Origin: Salinibacillus kushneri
Lineage (GTDB): Bacteria > Bacillota > Bacilli > Bacillales > Alkalibacillaceae
Assembly: GCF_900111405.1 (NCBI RefSeq)
Contig: NZ_FOHJ01000002.1
Span: 124,001-188,000 of the forward strand
Reading direction: 5' to 3'
Length of the DNA: 64,000 nt
Made by a program: the position numbers and the translations under genes. The notes below the pieces were generated by a model. It ran no database searches, had not been told where the DNA came from, and saw only the letters and a list, made by a program, of their open reading frames with translations. Below, piece after piece: positions 44,439 through 53,716 of this stretch; position 1 is the first letter of the stretch, and each line of letters opens with the position of its first letter.

Positions 44439-46025
44439 CTACAAGTCTATCGTCTTCACCTGATGAATATCAGACACTGCTTTTAATTCATCAAGTATAT
44501 TATTATCTATTTGACGATCAACGGTAAGCATCATAATCGCATCTCCACCGACATCCGAACGCCCCACCTGCATGGTTGCAATGTTGACGTCAAATTGGGC
44601 GAGGAGGCTTCCCACACGTCCGATGGCACCTGGCTGGTCAGTGTGACGGATGAGTAATAGGTGGCCAGTTGGTATAACGTCAACACTGTAGGCATCGACT
44701 TTTACAATCCGTGTTCCAAGGCCATTGAGTAATGTACCGGCCACTTTGGATGTTCCTGATTGAGTACCGACTTCCACGGTTAATAGGTTGGTGAATCCTT
44801 TGGTAGATGTGGTTTTCTGTTCATTGATGGTAATTCCTTTTTTATCGGCAAAATAAGGTGCATTAACATCATTGACATGCTCGCCTAAGTAACGCTTTAA
44901 AATTCCTTTTACCGTATTACGGGTTAGTGGCGTTACATCCAGATCAGCTAAATCTCCTGAATAGTAAATGCTTACTTCTTCAACAGCTTCCTGGGCAAGG
45001 TGAGCGCTAAAGGTCCCTAGTTTTTCGGATAAGTTAAAATAGGGTTCAATCCGCTTCATGACATCCGCAGGGAGGGATGGCAAGTTGACAGGATTTTTTG
45101 CCACACCCTCATTTAATATTTGGATGACATCATGGCTTACATCGATGGCTACATTTTCCTGGGCTTCTATCGTACTAGCACCTAAATGCGGGGTAGCCAC
45201 TACTTCAGGCAGATTCACTAATTGATAGTTTTGCAGTGGCTCTTCTTCAAAAACATCGAGAGCGGCCCCGGCGACTTTTTTCTCTAATATAGCCTCATAG
45301 AGTGCATCCTCATCAATAATTCCTCCGCGGGCACAGTTGATAATTCGTACACCTGGCTTCATTTGATCAAAGGCATCCTTGTTAATGATATGCTTTGTCG
45401 CTGGAAGTAATGGCGTGTGAACGGTTATGAAGTCTGCCTGTTGGATGACTTCTTCAAATGTTCCATACTGAATGCCCATTTTTTCTGCTTTTTCCTCGGT
45501 TAGGTAGGGGTCATAAGCAATGACATTTAAACGCTGTCCCTTGGCGCGATAGGCTACTTCTGCACCAATACGGCCGAGTCCAACAATACCGAGCGTTTTT
45601 CCTTTTACTTCTACACCCACATAGGCTTTTCGATTCCATTCATGCTGGTTTAGCGAATGATAGGCCTGTGGAATTTTCCGTGCCAGTGACATGAGCATGG
45701 CCATGGTATGCTCGGCGGCTGAATTGGTATTCCCATCCGGGGCGTTTACGACAATTACCCCGTGTTCCGTTGCAGCATCTAAATCAATATTATCGACGCC
45801 AACACCTGCCCTGCCAATGACTTTAAGGTGTTTTGCTCTTTCTATAATGTCTTTGGTTACTTTGGTTTGGCTGCGTACAAGGAGTGCGTCATAGTTCCCA
45901 ATCATTTCTAACAGCTTTTCATGAGAGAGACTGGTATTCACATCGATTACCATATTTTTTTCCTGTTTGAGGGGGGCAATCCCCTCTTCACTTAATGGAT
46001 CACTAACTAAAATGTGAAAAGTCAT
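44439..46025 (-). CDS. serA: D-3-phosphoglycerate dehydrogenase
   Basis: The 528-residue enzyme has the NAD motif GLGRIGAEVAYRA, RAGVGVDNIDL, the catalytic INCARGGIIDE and the PHLGASTIEAQENVA with the active His. It is followed by an intervening domain and a C-terminal ACT domain (HTDQPGAIGRVGSLLAQFDVN) that senses serine. It commits 3-phosphoglycerate to serine. It follows the class-V aminotransferase by 13 bases; both are under the T-box leader at 47230-47500. Confidence 0.95.
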   Translation of the reverse strand: MTFHILVSDPLSEEGIAPLKQEKNMVIDVNTSLSHEKLLEMIGNYDALLVRSQTKVTKDIIERAKHLKVIGRAGVGVDNIDLDAATEHGVIVVNAPDGNTNSAAEHTMAMLMSLARKIPQAYHSLNQHEWNRKAYVGVEVKGKTLGIVGLGRIGAEVAYRAKGQRLNVIAYDPYLTEEKAEKMGIQYGTFEEVIQQADFITVHTPLLPATKHIINKDAFDQMKPGVRIINCARGGIIDEDALYEAILEKKVAGAALDVFEEEPLQNYQLVNLPEVVATPHLGASTIEAQENVAIDVSHDVIQILNEGVAKNPVNLPSLPADVMKRIEPYFNLSEKLGTFSAHLAQEAVEEVSIYYSGDLADLDVTPLTRNTVKGILKRYLGEHVNDVNAPYFADKKGITINEQKTTSTKGFTNLLTVEVGTQSGTSKVAGTLLNGLGTRIVKVDAYSVDVIPTGHLLLIRHTDQPGAIGRVGSLLAQFDVNIATMQVGRSDVGGDAIMMLTVDRQIDNNILDELKAVSDIHQVKTIDL

Positions 46026-46038
46026 TTGGTTTTACCTC

Positions 46039-47193
46039 CTATTTTTGTAGTTGTGTATAAATCGCTTGAGCGGCTGCTACACCTGTACCAAATTCCACTT
46101 GTTTTCCGGCTTTATGTAAGCCGATTTCAAGTAAACTTATGGTTTGTAACACATCAGCAGGGGATGAGTACCCCATATGGCCGATTCGGAATATTTTCCC
46201 TTTAAGATGCTGTTGGCCACCAGCCAGCGACAATCCAAATTCCTGTTTGACAATACTGCGAAGGTTTTCCGGATCAACATCATTAGGCTGTACAGCGGTG
46301 ACAGTAGGTGAGGCGTCCTGATCTGTTGTTAGTAAAGGAAGATGAAGTGCTCTGCAGGCAGCTCTTGTCATGTTTTTCATCATTTCATGGCGTTCTACAA
46401 CCTTGTCAAACCCTTCTTCTTCTATTAGGGTGAGGACCTGTTCTAAGCCAAATAATAATGACAAAGCTGGTGTGTAAGGTGTTGAATAATCGGTTAACTT
46501 GTCATGATAGGTATTCAAATTCAAATAAAAACGAGGTTGTGGATTTTCCTTCATTTTATTTAAAGCACGATCACTAGCTGCTACAAAGGTAAGACCTGCT
46601 GGAAGCATTAAGGCTTTTTGAGAACCGGTTACGAGTACGTCCACACCCCATTCATCCATTTTGCATTCGACCCCGCCAATACACGACACACCATCAACGA
46701 CTAGTAGTGCATCTGAGGTCTGATGTACAACTTTAGCGATGTCCTGAATAGGATTTAATACGCCTGTTGAGGTCTCGCAAAAGGTTGAAAATACCACTTT
46801 TATATTCGGATGTTGGTTAAGATATGCAGCCACTTTGTCAGGATTCACGGCTTCTCCCCAGGGAACGTCAATAACGTGAGTATTCAACTGATAGGACTGA
46901 CAAATTTTCTTGAAACGGTCACCGAATGCACCTGTAACAATCACGAGGACTTCATCATCAGGCATAGCACTATTTACAACAGCTGCTTCCAAGCCGGCTG
47001 TCCCACTCCCAGCAATCATTAGCACGTCTTGTTCAGTTCCAAAAATGGTTTTTAGTCTTGGACGAATTCTCTGGATTAATTCTTTTGCTTCACTGCCACG
47101 ATGCCCAATCATTGGCTGGGACATGGCATGTTGTACACTAGGAGGAATCGGTGTTGGCCCAGGAATTCGTAAAAAGGTTTGATCTTGTAACAT
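46039..47193 (-). CDS. Class-V aminotransferase (alanine-glyoxylate/serine-pyruvate type)
   Basis: The 384-residue PLP enzyme starts with RIPGPTPIPPSVQHAM, then IGHRGSEA, the SGTAGLEAAV segment, VDGVSCIGG (Asp) and VTGSQKALMLPAG with the PLP lysine. The type covers PucG and serine-glyoxylate or alanine-glyoxylate aminotransferases. Its position before serA under one T-box suggests a role in serine synthesis, possibly replacing SerC as phosphoserine aminotransferase; that is inference. AAGGAGTG stands before the ATG. Confidence 0.88.
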   Translation of the reverse strand: MLQDQTFLRIPGPTPIPPSVQHAMSQPMIGHRGSEAKELIQRIRPRLKTIFGTEQDVLMIAGSGTAGLEAAVVNSAMPDDEVLVIVTGAFGDRFKKICQSYQLNTHVIDVPWGEAVNPDKVAAYLNQHPNIKVVFSTFCETSTGVLNPIQDIAKVVHQTSDALLVVDGVSCIGGVECKMDEWGVDVLVTGSQKALMLPAGLTFVAASDRALNKMKENPQPRFYLNLNTYHDKLTDYSTPYTPALSLLFGLEQVLTLIEEEGFDKVVERHEMMKNMTRAACRALHLPLLTTDQDASPTVTAVQPNDVDPENLRSIVKQEFGLSLAGGQQHLKGKIFRIGHMGYSSPADVLQTISLLEIGLHKAGKQVEFGTGVAAAQAIYTQLQK

Positions 47194-47229
47194 CAGCTTT
47201 CACTCCTTAAATGGATTAATGTTGGCATA

Positions 47230-47500
47230 AAAAAACCTTTCACCCCTTATGGAAGGGGCGAAAGGTTAAACATCCGCGGTACCACCCTTGTTCACTACCT
47301 TCCATGCGCTGTGGAAGGAGCCTTCATTGGTCCTCATGCATAACGTGCATGTACCGGGCAAGCCTACTATCTGTTCAGTCTGCCAACTCAGAAGGGCTAT
47401 CCATAGTGATTACCACTGGTTCGCACCACCCACCAGCTCTCTGAAGTATAATTCACTACAAATCTGTCTTCTTCACCGTATTAACGTTTAAACGTATTAA
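47230..47500 (-). promoter_or_regulatory. T-box leader of the aminotransferase-serA operon
   Basis: On the reverse strand are a Stem I region with GGTGGGTGGTGCGAACC, the T-box AGGGTGGTACCGCGG near 47275-47290 and a terminator AACCTTTCGCCCC/GGGGTGAAAGGTT (47234-47267) followed by T-run. The order and spacing are those of tRNA-sensing T-box leaders. The genes below suggest a serine tRNA; candidate specifier codons near the 3' side of Stem I are AGC or TCT, but I could not fold it with certainty. Confidence 0.88.
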
Positions 47501-47513
47501 ATAATTTTTATCT

Positions 47514-47541
47514 ATCATAGCAGACTTAAATCGAATGTCAA
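47514..47541 (-). promoter_or_regulatory. Sigma-A promoter of the T-box operon
   Basis: TTGACA (47536-47541), 16 bases and TATGAT (47514-47519) on the reverse strand. Transcription would start just before the T-box leader. Confidence 0.65.
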
Positions 47542-47617
47542 CCTTTCATTCCAAGTTTTTTGGTTTTTATACGTTAAAAGTGAAGGAATAGTTCTGATTC
47601 GTTTTTTCAGAATATTG

Positions 47618-47647
47618 TTGACAATGAATGCGTTTTCATTTTAAAAT
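47618..47647 (+). promoter_or_regulatory. Promoter with cre-like/LacI-type operator
   Basis: TTGACA (47618-47623), an 18-base spacer and TAAAAT (47642-47647) form the promoter. The spacer contains TGAATGCGTTTTCA (47625-47638); its complement TGAAAACGCATTCA matches the catabolite-responsive element of CcpA except at one position. It could be bound by CcpA or by the LacI-family regulator encoded just downstream. Confidence 0.55.
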
Positions 47648-47682
47648 AAACAATAAATCATTGAAAATTTGGTGAACAGAAA

Positions 47683-48687
47683 ATGACTTCTTCAAAAGAT
47701 GTTGCATCCTATGCAGGAGTTTCTCAAACAACCGTATCAAGGGTGTTGAATAGTCCTGAAAAAGTAAATCAGAAAACGTTAAACAAAGTGAAAAGGGCTA
47801 TGGAGGAATTGAACTATAGACCTAATTCAATAGCTCGTTCGTTAGTGAATAAGAAAACGAGATCAATAGCGCTGTTATCGGGACCATTACATAATCCTTT
47901 CTTTGTGGAAACGACAACATCTATAGTGAATTACGCAAAAGCAAAGGGATTTAATATTAACGTTCATTTTGAAAATTTCGGGGATAACATGTCTATTTAT
48001 GAAGATGTATTAAATCATCAAGTTGATGGCATTATTTTATCTTCCATACTTTATGAGGATCCAGTTTATAAAGAATTACAAAAGCTTGATATTCCATTTA
48101 TGATGTTTAACCGTAAGCATAGAGAAAAGGGAAACTATGTGGAAATGGATAATTTTCAGGCTGGAAGACTTGCTACACAACACTTAATTAATCTTAACCA
48201 TAAAAATATCGTTTGGCTTGGCGGTCCGTTGACCATGTCAACATTTAAAGGCAGATATGATGGCTTTAAACAGGTATCTAATGAGTATGGAATGGATGTT
48301 AATGATAATCATATCTTTATTACGGATACAAGCAAGCAGGACATCTTTGAAAAAACGAGTCACATTATGTCCCGAAAACATCGCCCTACTGCCATTTTTG
48401 CTGGAACGGATTCCATTGCGATTTATGTGATTGATTTTCTTATCCAAAAGGGCTATCGCGTTCCAGAGGATATCAGTGTGATTGGAGTTGATAATGTAGA
48501 ATTAAGTAGACATCATTCCTTTCAGCTCACTACTGTCGGGATTATAGATGAGACGAATCTCGGGCAAATAGCCATTGAAAAATTAATTGACTTAATTAAT
48601 CTTCGAGAAGCATATAATACGAGTGAGTTTGTTCAGGAGACAGTAAAAACTAAATTGTATAACCGATCAACAACAAAGCTTATTTAG
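47683..48687 (+). CDS. LacI-family transcriptional regulator
   Basis: The 334-residue repressor has an N-terminal helix-turn-helix (SSKDVASYAGVSQTTVSRVLN, with hinge YRPNSIARSLVNKKTRSIAL) and a periplasmic-binding-type effector domain with FAGTDSIAIYVIDFL and VIGVDNVELSRH. It heads the catabolic cluster and probably senses its substrate. The ribosome binding site (GGTGA) is modest. A cre-like site lies in its promoter. Confidence 0.92.
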   Translation: MTSSKDVASYAGVSQTTVSRVLNSPEKVNQKTLNKVKRAMEELNYRPNSIARSLVNKKTRSIALLSGPLHNPFFVETTTSIVNYAKAKGFNINVHFENFGDNMSIYEDVLNHQVDGIILSSILYEDPVYKELQKLDIPFMMFNRKHREKGNYVEMDNFQAGRLATQHLINLNHKNIVWLGGPLTMSTFKGRYDGFKQVSNEYGMDVNDNHIFITDTSKQDIFEKTSHIMSRKHRPTAIFAGTDSIAIYVIDFLIQKGYRVPEDISVIGVDNVELSRHHSFQLTTVGIIDETNLGQIAIEKLIDLINLREAYNTSEFVQETVKTKLYNRSTTKLI

Positions 48688-48738
48688 TAAAATGAATACG
48701 TAAACAAAAATTTATTTGCATAAAGGGGAGGAATTATC

Positions 48739-50172
48739 ATGTTTGATACTAGTCAATATTTGAATCAATTAGAAAAAGATTCAATGAATACGTATGCATT
48801 AATGAACCCTCATACCAGAGAAAAAATCATGGATATTCCGGAATGCAGTAATGAGCAAATGGAAAAGGCCATCCAGAATGGGAAAAGAGCTTTTCAAAAA
48901 ATGAAGGCATTAACCTCTGAAAAACGCTCGCTTATTCTGGAAAAGGCTGCGCAAATGGTAGACGAAAATAAGGAAGATTTTGCAAAAACCATTACACTTG
49001 AATCCGGAAAACCTGTTCGTTTTGCATTAGGGGAAGTAGGGCGTACCGTTCAAACGTTAAAATTTGCAGCCATTGAAGCACGAAAACTGGAGGGAGAATC
49101 CATACGTTTGGATGCCGCTACTAACGGTGGGGGCAGAGATGCATATACCATTTTCCAGCCAATCGGTGTTGTTGGCGCGATTACACCATTTAATTTTCCG
49201 CTTAATCTCGTAGCTCATAAAGTCGGCCCGGCATTAGCAGTAGGAAATAGTATCATCGTTAAACCGGCAGAAAAGACTCCTCTATCCTCTATTAAACTAG
49301 CGGAAGTATTCAAGGAAGCTGGACTGCCTGAAGATGCTTACCAGGTCATAACCGGGGATGGGCCTCGTTTAGGAAAAGTCTTAATTGAACATCCCGATGT
49401 CGAAAAGATTACCTTCACGGGCAGCCCGGAGGTTGGAAAATTAATTAAATCCCAGGTGGGTCTGAAGAAAGTAACCTTGGAACTTGGAAATAACTCAGCA
49501 CTTTATGTAGATGAAAGTGTTAAAAATAAACTGAAGGATATCGCTAAAAGTGCTGTCACAGGTGCCTTTTCATACAATGGGCAAGTTTGTATCAGTACAC
49601 AACGAGTTTATGTTCATCAGGATGTATTTGATGAATTCTTAGCTTATTTTAAGGAATTTACTGAGTCATTGAAATATGGTGATCCGAATGATCCAAATAC
49701 AGATTTGTCAGGAGTTATAGACGAAAAATCCCAGGATAGAGTTTTAACCTGGATTCAGGAAGCTGTCGATTCCGGGAGCAGACTTGTTACAGGTGGATTG
49801 AAACAGGAAAACGGTATTGAGCCAACGATTTTAGCCAATGTATCAAATGAAGCTAGAGTTTCCTGTAATGAGGTATTTGGACCTGTGGTTATTGTTAATT
49901 CAGTCAAAAATGCTGAAGAAGCCTTAGAAGCTATGAATGATACTAACTATGGTTTAAACGCAGGTGTTTTCACCTATCATCTGCCACAAGCCTTTACATT
50001 TGCTCATGGGCTAATCGTAGGTCAAGTACTAATTAATGATCTTCCTACACTAAGGTTTGATCATATGCCGTATGGGGGATTGAAATCGTCAGGATATGGC
50101 TATGAGGGAATCAAATATGCAATGAAGGAAATGGTTCATATGAAATTCATCAGTATGAATTACGATTTTTAA
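48739..50172 (+). CDS. Aldehyde dehydrogenase (NAD(P)-dependent)
   Basis: The 477-residue ALDH has PFNFPLNLVAHK, KPAEKTPLS, FTGSPEVGKLI (cofactor), the general base Glu in TLELGNNSAL, the catalytic Cys in GQVCISTQRVY and NEVFGPVV. The GNNS in place of the common GGNS near the base marks a subgroup. Relatives in this region of the family oxidise lactaldehyde-, semialdehyde- or sulfolactaldehyde-type substrates; I cannot choose. AAGGGGAGG precedes the ATG. It is 51 bases after the regulator. Confidence 0.92.
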   Translation: MFDTSQYLNQLEKDSMNTYALMNPHTREKIMDIPECSNEQMEKAIQNGKRAFQKMKALTSEKRSLILEKAAQMVDENKEDFAKTITLESGKPVRFALGEVGRTVQTLKFAAIEARKLEGESIRLDAATNGGGRDAYTIFQPIGVVGAITPFNFPLNLVAHKVGPALAVGNSIIVKPAEKTPLSSIKLAEVFKEAGLPEDAYQVITGDGPRLGKVLIEHPDVEKITFTGSPEVGKLIKSQVGLKKVTLELGNNSALYVDESVKNKLKDIAKSAVTGAFSYNGQVCISTQRVYVHQDVFDEFLAYFKEFTESLKYGDPNDPNTDLSGVIDEKSQDRVLTWIQEAVDSGSRLVTGGLKQENGIEPTILANVSNEARVSCNEVFGPVVIVNSVKNAEEALEAMNDTNYGLNAGVFTYHLPQAFTFAHGLIVGQVLINDLPTLRFDHMPYGGLKSSGYGYEGIKYAMKEMVHMKFISMNYDF

Positions 50173-50183
50173 GGAGAAGGAAC

Positions 50184-50678
50184 ATGTATACACTTGCCTA
50201 TAAAGAACAAATAGAAGCCCATCCAGATGCTAAGGTTGTCTTTTATCCCTATGAAGTAACAAATTGGGAGATTGGTTTTAAACCACTCCCTTTCCTTAAA
50301 AAACGTATGGAAAAGAAATCTCTTATTACGAATTTAACCAAAATGGAGACCAGCTTTTTTCAAATGAAAAAGGATAATCTGCTTCCCTTTGATGAGCAAA
50401 ATCATCATCTTATCCTTCCCATCCATTACACCTATCAGGAATTAACGCAAACAGGTATGGAATATTTAAAAAACAATTATATACACAAACGGAAAGTCTG
50501 GTCTTATCCTGAAATCCATCTTAAGAATACCTTTACATTGTATATTCCGTATCTCGTTTATTCCAGGAAAGTTAAGGGCAGGGAGAAAACATTTTTGCTT
50601 GAACCATCGACTGGGAGTGAGGATGTTTTAGAAAAATATAAGGAAATTGCCAACTATCTGAAGGAGGTGAATGTATGA
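50184..50678 (+). CDS. Uncharacterised 164-residue protein
   Basis: The protein has no signal peptide or membrane helix and is rich in Lys, Tyr and Phe. It starts MYTLAYKEQIEAHPDAKVVFYPYEV and contains KVWSYPEIHLKNTFTLYIPYLVYSRKVKG (short landmarks: WSYPEIHLK, LYIPYLVYS). AAGGAGAAGG lies upstream and its stop overlaps the next start in ATGA, so it is a real operon member. I do not recognise its family. Its position between the dehydrogenase and the symporter suggests a role in uptake or processing of the same compound. Confidence 0.7.
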   Translation: MYTLAYKEQIEAHPDAKVVFYPYEVTNWEIGFKPLPFLKKRMEKKSLITNLTKMETSFFQMKKDNLLPFDEQNHHLILPIHYTYQELTQTGMEYLKNNYIHKRKVWSYPEIHLKNTFTLYIPYLVYSRKVKGREKTFLLEPSTGSEDVLEKYKEIANYLKEVNV

Positions 50679-50767
50679 CATTTTTGTACTGGATGATAGG
50701 AATTTTACTAACTACATGGATAGGTATGGCGATTGTATTGTTTAAAACGAAACTGCTGGATAAATAA
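50675..50767 (+). CDS. 30-residue membrane peptide before the symporter
   Basis: The frame MTFLYWMIGILLTTWIGMA, ending in VLFKTKLLDK, is one membrane helix with a basic end. AAGGAGGTG is six bases before the ATG, the start overlaps the stop of the preceding gene (ATGA), and the symporter begins 11 bases after. The tight packing strongly argues that it is translated. Small membrane partners are known for several Na+/solute symporters; this peptide may play that part. It was too short for standard gene calling. Confidence 0.7.
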   Translation: MTFLYWMIGILLTTWIGMAIVLFKTKLLDK

Positions 50768-50778
50768 GGGGGGATAAA

Positions 50779-52281
50779 ATGGATGCTGTTGTTATGTTTT
50801 CATGGATATTTATGGTTTTGTTTATTGGTATGATGATTACCATGGGCGTTATGGGTGGTAAGAAAACAAAATCCTCTGATGATTTCGCAACGGCCCGTTC
50901 CAGTTATGGCCCAATTGTTATTGCATTAGTCATTAGCGCAGGTATTTCAAGTGGTTCTACCTTTATGGGAATGCCTGGGTTAGCTTTTGATTTAGGGGCA
51001 CCTAGTTTATGGTATCCATTATTGTATCCGGTTGCAACAGTTATTGGTATGTTGTTTGTTGCCAAAACGATTAAAATGTATGGTGATAAATTTGGGACGA
51101 GAACCATTCCGGATTTTATTGGAGACCGGTATAATAGTGAATTTCTTCGGATTACTCTTACGATTATTTCGATTCTATTAATTTTCTATGTTGTTTCTCA
51201 GCTAGTCGCGGCCGCAACGATGTTTCAAACGATGATGGGGATTGATTATGGAGTCGGTCTTATTATTACCGGAATTGTTTTAGCTATTTATGTATTCTTA
51301 GGTGGTTCCCATTCAGATATCATGACAGATGCCATTCAAGGATTTTTAATGTTCATTACGGCAATTACTGTCGTTGCATGTTTTGTAGGAAGTGTAGGAG
51401 TAGATGGCGGTTTTGGAGATATGATAAACCTGATAAAGGAAAGAAAGCCTGAAGGTGCGTTTGATACATTGTTTATACCTGGTAATGATACGTATGGTTC
51501 ATTTTGGCTCATTGCTTTATTATTTATCGCTCACTTACCTTTTGGAATTTTACCACACCTTGGCAATAAATTCTTAGCTGTAAAATCCAATAAAGATATG
51601 AAAAAACTGATTATGTATTGTACATTTTTTGCTACCATACTACCTTTAATGGGGCTTGGCGGAATGTTAGGGATTGCAGTTGTGGACCCAGCCGCAGATA
51701 TACGCCCGGATCAAATCATTCCTGTTTTATTTCAAGAAATATTCCCTCCCGTAATCGCAGCGTTTTTAGCCGTTGCTGTTCTTTCAGCTGTAATGTCTAC
51801 TTCAGACGGTCTGATTGTATCCCTGACTCAGCTACTAGCTAATGATATCTTTAGGAAAACCATTGTTCCAAGAATGAATATTAGTAAAAATAAATCCGAA
51901 AAGCTGGAGCTACTCATTAGTAGATATTCAACGATTCTGGTTATTGCAGTTGGAATCCTGTTGGCCTGGTCACCACCACAGTTTTTATCAATCTTTATGT
52001 GGATTGGGATAGGAGGAATTGTGTCAGCAACAGCCGGTCCATTAGTTGTTGGAGCATTATGGAAGCGCTCTACTAGACAAGGAGCAATTTCAGCGTTATT
52101 AGCTGGGACTATTTCCTACTGGATTATTTATTTACCATTTGGATTTGACGTTAGCAATCCTTTCGCGGCTGCTGGACTTGGTGTTTTCATTAGTATGGTT
52201 GTAATGGTTGTTCATACCTTGATGTTCTCGAGTAGTATACAAAAGAAAACGGTAGAATCAGAGGATTTAACATTGAATTAG
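50779..52281 (+). CDS. Sodium:solute symporter (SSS family)
   Basis: The 500-residue carrier has about 13 membrane helices. Visible are SSGSTFMGMPGLAFDLGA, the GGSHSDIMTDAIQGFLMF segment (SSS signature region with the Na+-site), and VLSAVMSTSDGLIVSLTQLLANDI, where Ser residues bind Na+. It imports an organic solute with Na+. Linked with aldehyde and alcohol dehydrogenases, the solute is probably an alcohol- or carboxylate-type compound. AGGGGGGAT precedes the ATG. Confidence 0.92.
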   Translation: MDAVVMFSWIFMVLFIGMMITMGVMGGKKTKSSDDFATARSSYGPIVIALVISAGISSGSTFMGMPGLAFDLGAPSLWYPLLYPVATVIGMLFVAKTIKMYGDKFGTRTIPDFIGDRYNSEFLRITLTIISILLIFYVVSQLVAAATMFQTMMGIDYGVGLIITGIVLAIYVFLGGSHSDIMTDAIQGFLMFITAITVVACFVGSVGVDGGFGDMINLIKERKPEGAFDTLFIPGNDTYGSFWLIALLFIAHLPFGILPHLGNKFLAVKSNKDMKKLIMYCTFFATILPLMGLGGMLGIAVVDPAADIRPDQIIPVLFQEIFPPVIAAFLAVAVLSAVMSTSDGLIVSLTQLLANDIFRKTIVPRMNISKNKSEKLELLISRYSTILVIAVGILLAWSPPQFLSIFMWIGIGGIVSATAGPLVVGALWKRSTRQGAISALLAGTISYWIIYLPFGFDVSNPFAAAGLGVFISMVVMVVHTLMFSSSIQKKTVESEDLTLN

Positions 52282-52437
52282 GCTGTTTTTTAAAGATTGT
52301 TGTTTTTTTATAAGTTAATTCGTTGATGGCGAGCTATACAAGGATGGGGAAAGCCTAGTGTATTTCACCTGCGGCAGGCAGAGCAACAAACGATTTGAAA
52401 ATAGCCTTGAAATAAATAATAGAGGAGTGTGATTACT

Positions 52438-53610
52438 ATGGATCAATTCGTTTCACCAAAAAATATTTTTCATGGAAAAGGGTCAATTGAGAGATTAAGA
52501 GATATCTTAAATGAAGAACAGGTTAAAAAGGTTGTTTTGATTACAGATCCCATGCTCAAAAAACTGGAGGTCATCAACCCTGTACTCCAATTGTTAGATC
52601 AGGAAAAGGCTGATGTCGATATTATTACGAATGTAGTACCCGAACCTCCACTAAAAGTAGGAAATGAAGTGGTTGATGAGGTAAGAAGTAAACAAGCGGA
52701 CTTGGTTATTGGTGTTGGTGGCGGAAGTGCTTTGGATTTAGCAAAAGCTGCATCTGTATTAGCTGAAAATGAAGGTATAGTTGAGGATTTTTTAAACTTA
52801 TCCGGTACAAAAAAGCCTGAAGCAAAAGGGCTACCGAAAGTATTAATTCCGACCACTTCCGGCACAGGTGCAGAAGTTACTGACATTGCTGTATTTTCCT
52901 TAGAGGATACGAAGGATGTCATAACCCATGAAAATTTATTAGCGGATTATGCGATTGTTGACCCTGTATTGACGTATACATTGCCATCTAAAGTAACAGC
53001 GGCAAGTGGAGTAGATGCCTTTACTCATGCTTTGGAAGCGTATACTTCTGTGAATGCAACACCATTAACGGATACATTGGCGATTGATGCTATGAAACGA
53101 ATTATTGGTAATCTGCGTACAGCGGTTTGGAACGGAAAGGATGAATATGCCAGAGAGCAAATGTCACTTGGCAGTTTAATAGCTGGTTTAAGCTTTTACA
53201 ATGCCGGAGTTGCCGGTGTACATGGGCTAGCCTATCCTCTTGGGGGACTGTTTAAAATCCCGCATGGGGAGTCTAATGCTGTTCTGTTACCTTATGTGTA
53301 TGACTACATCTGGCCAGCCTCCTTAAACAAAATGGTAAAGGTGGCAGAAATCTTCAATCTCCCAACAGAAGGGAAAAGTGACCGACAGCTTGCCATTGAT
53401 GTGGTACAAAGCCTTCAGGATCTCGTCAAAGATGTCGGTCTTCCTACAAAATTACAGGAGTACTCCATTAAAGAGGATGATATTGAGCGGTTAGCTCAAA
53501 ATGGTGTTGAGCAAAAACGATTGTTAAATAGAAGTCCGAAAAAATTGGATTTGGACTTAATTCGGAAAATTTATCAGAATGCTTATGACGGAAAGCTTTT
53601 AAGTGATTAG
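52438..53610 (+). CDS. Iron-containing alcohol dehydrogenase
   Basis: The 390-residue group III ADH has GVGGGSALDLAKA (NAD), IPTTSGTGAEVTDIAVF, and the metal-ligand region SGVDAFTHALEAY, GVHGLAYPLGG and IPHGESNAVLLP. ATG at 52438 is preferred over an in-frame GTG that touches GAGGAG. It probably oxidises an imported alcohol to the aldehyde that the ALDH then takes. It lies 156 bases after the symporter; a terminator follows. Confidence 0.92.
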   Translation: MDQFVSPKNIFHGKGSIERLRDILNEEQVKKVVLITDPMLKKLEVINPVLQLLDQEKADVDIITNVVPEPPLKVGNEVVDEVRSKQADLVIGVGGGSALDLAKAASVLAENEGIVEDFLNLSGTKKPEAKGLPKVLIPTTSGTGAEVTDIAVFSLEDTKDVITHENLLADYAIVDPVLTYTLPSKVTAASGVDAFTHALEAYTSVNATPLTDTLAIDAMKRIIGNLRTAVWNGKDEYAREQMSLGSLIAGLSFYNAGVAGVHGLAYPLGGLFKIPHGESNAVLLPYVYDYIWPASLNKMVKVAEIFNLPTEGKSDRQLAIDVVQSLQDLVKDVGLPTKLQEYSIKEDDIERLAQNGVEQKRLLNRSPKKLDLDLIRKIYQNAYDGKLLSD

Positions 53611-53620
53611 GAATTATTAG

Positions 53621-53655
53621 GCTGGGCCCAGCCTGTTCGGGGCCTGGCTTTTTTA
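53621..53655 (+). terminator. Intrinsic terminator of the LacI-controlled cluster
   Basis: GCTGGGCCC can pair with GGGCCTGGC using G-U pairs around 11 bases, and six T follow. The 5' half is itself a palindrome (GGCTGGGCCCAGCC), so an alternative hairpin exists. Confidence 0.7.
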
Positions 53656-53716
53656 TTGTATAGGGAGCGTATAAATTCGGTGGTGTGAATGGATTAGTTT
53701 ATATATGATAAGAGGC

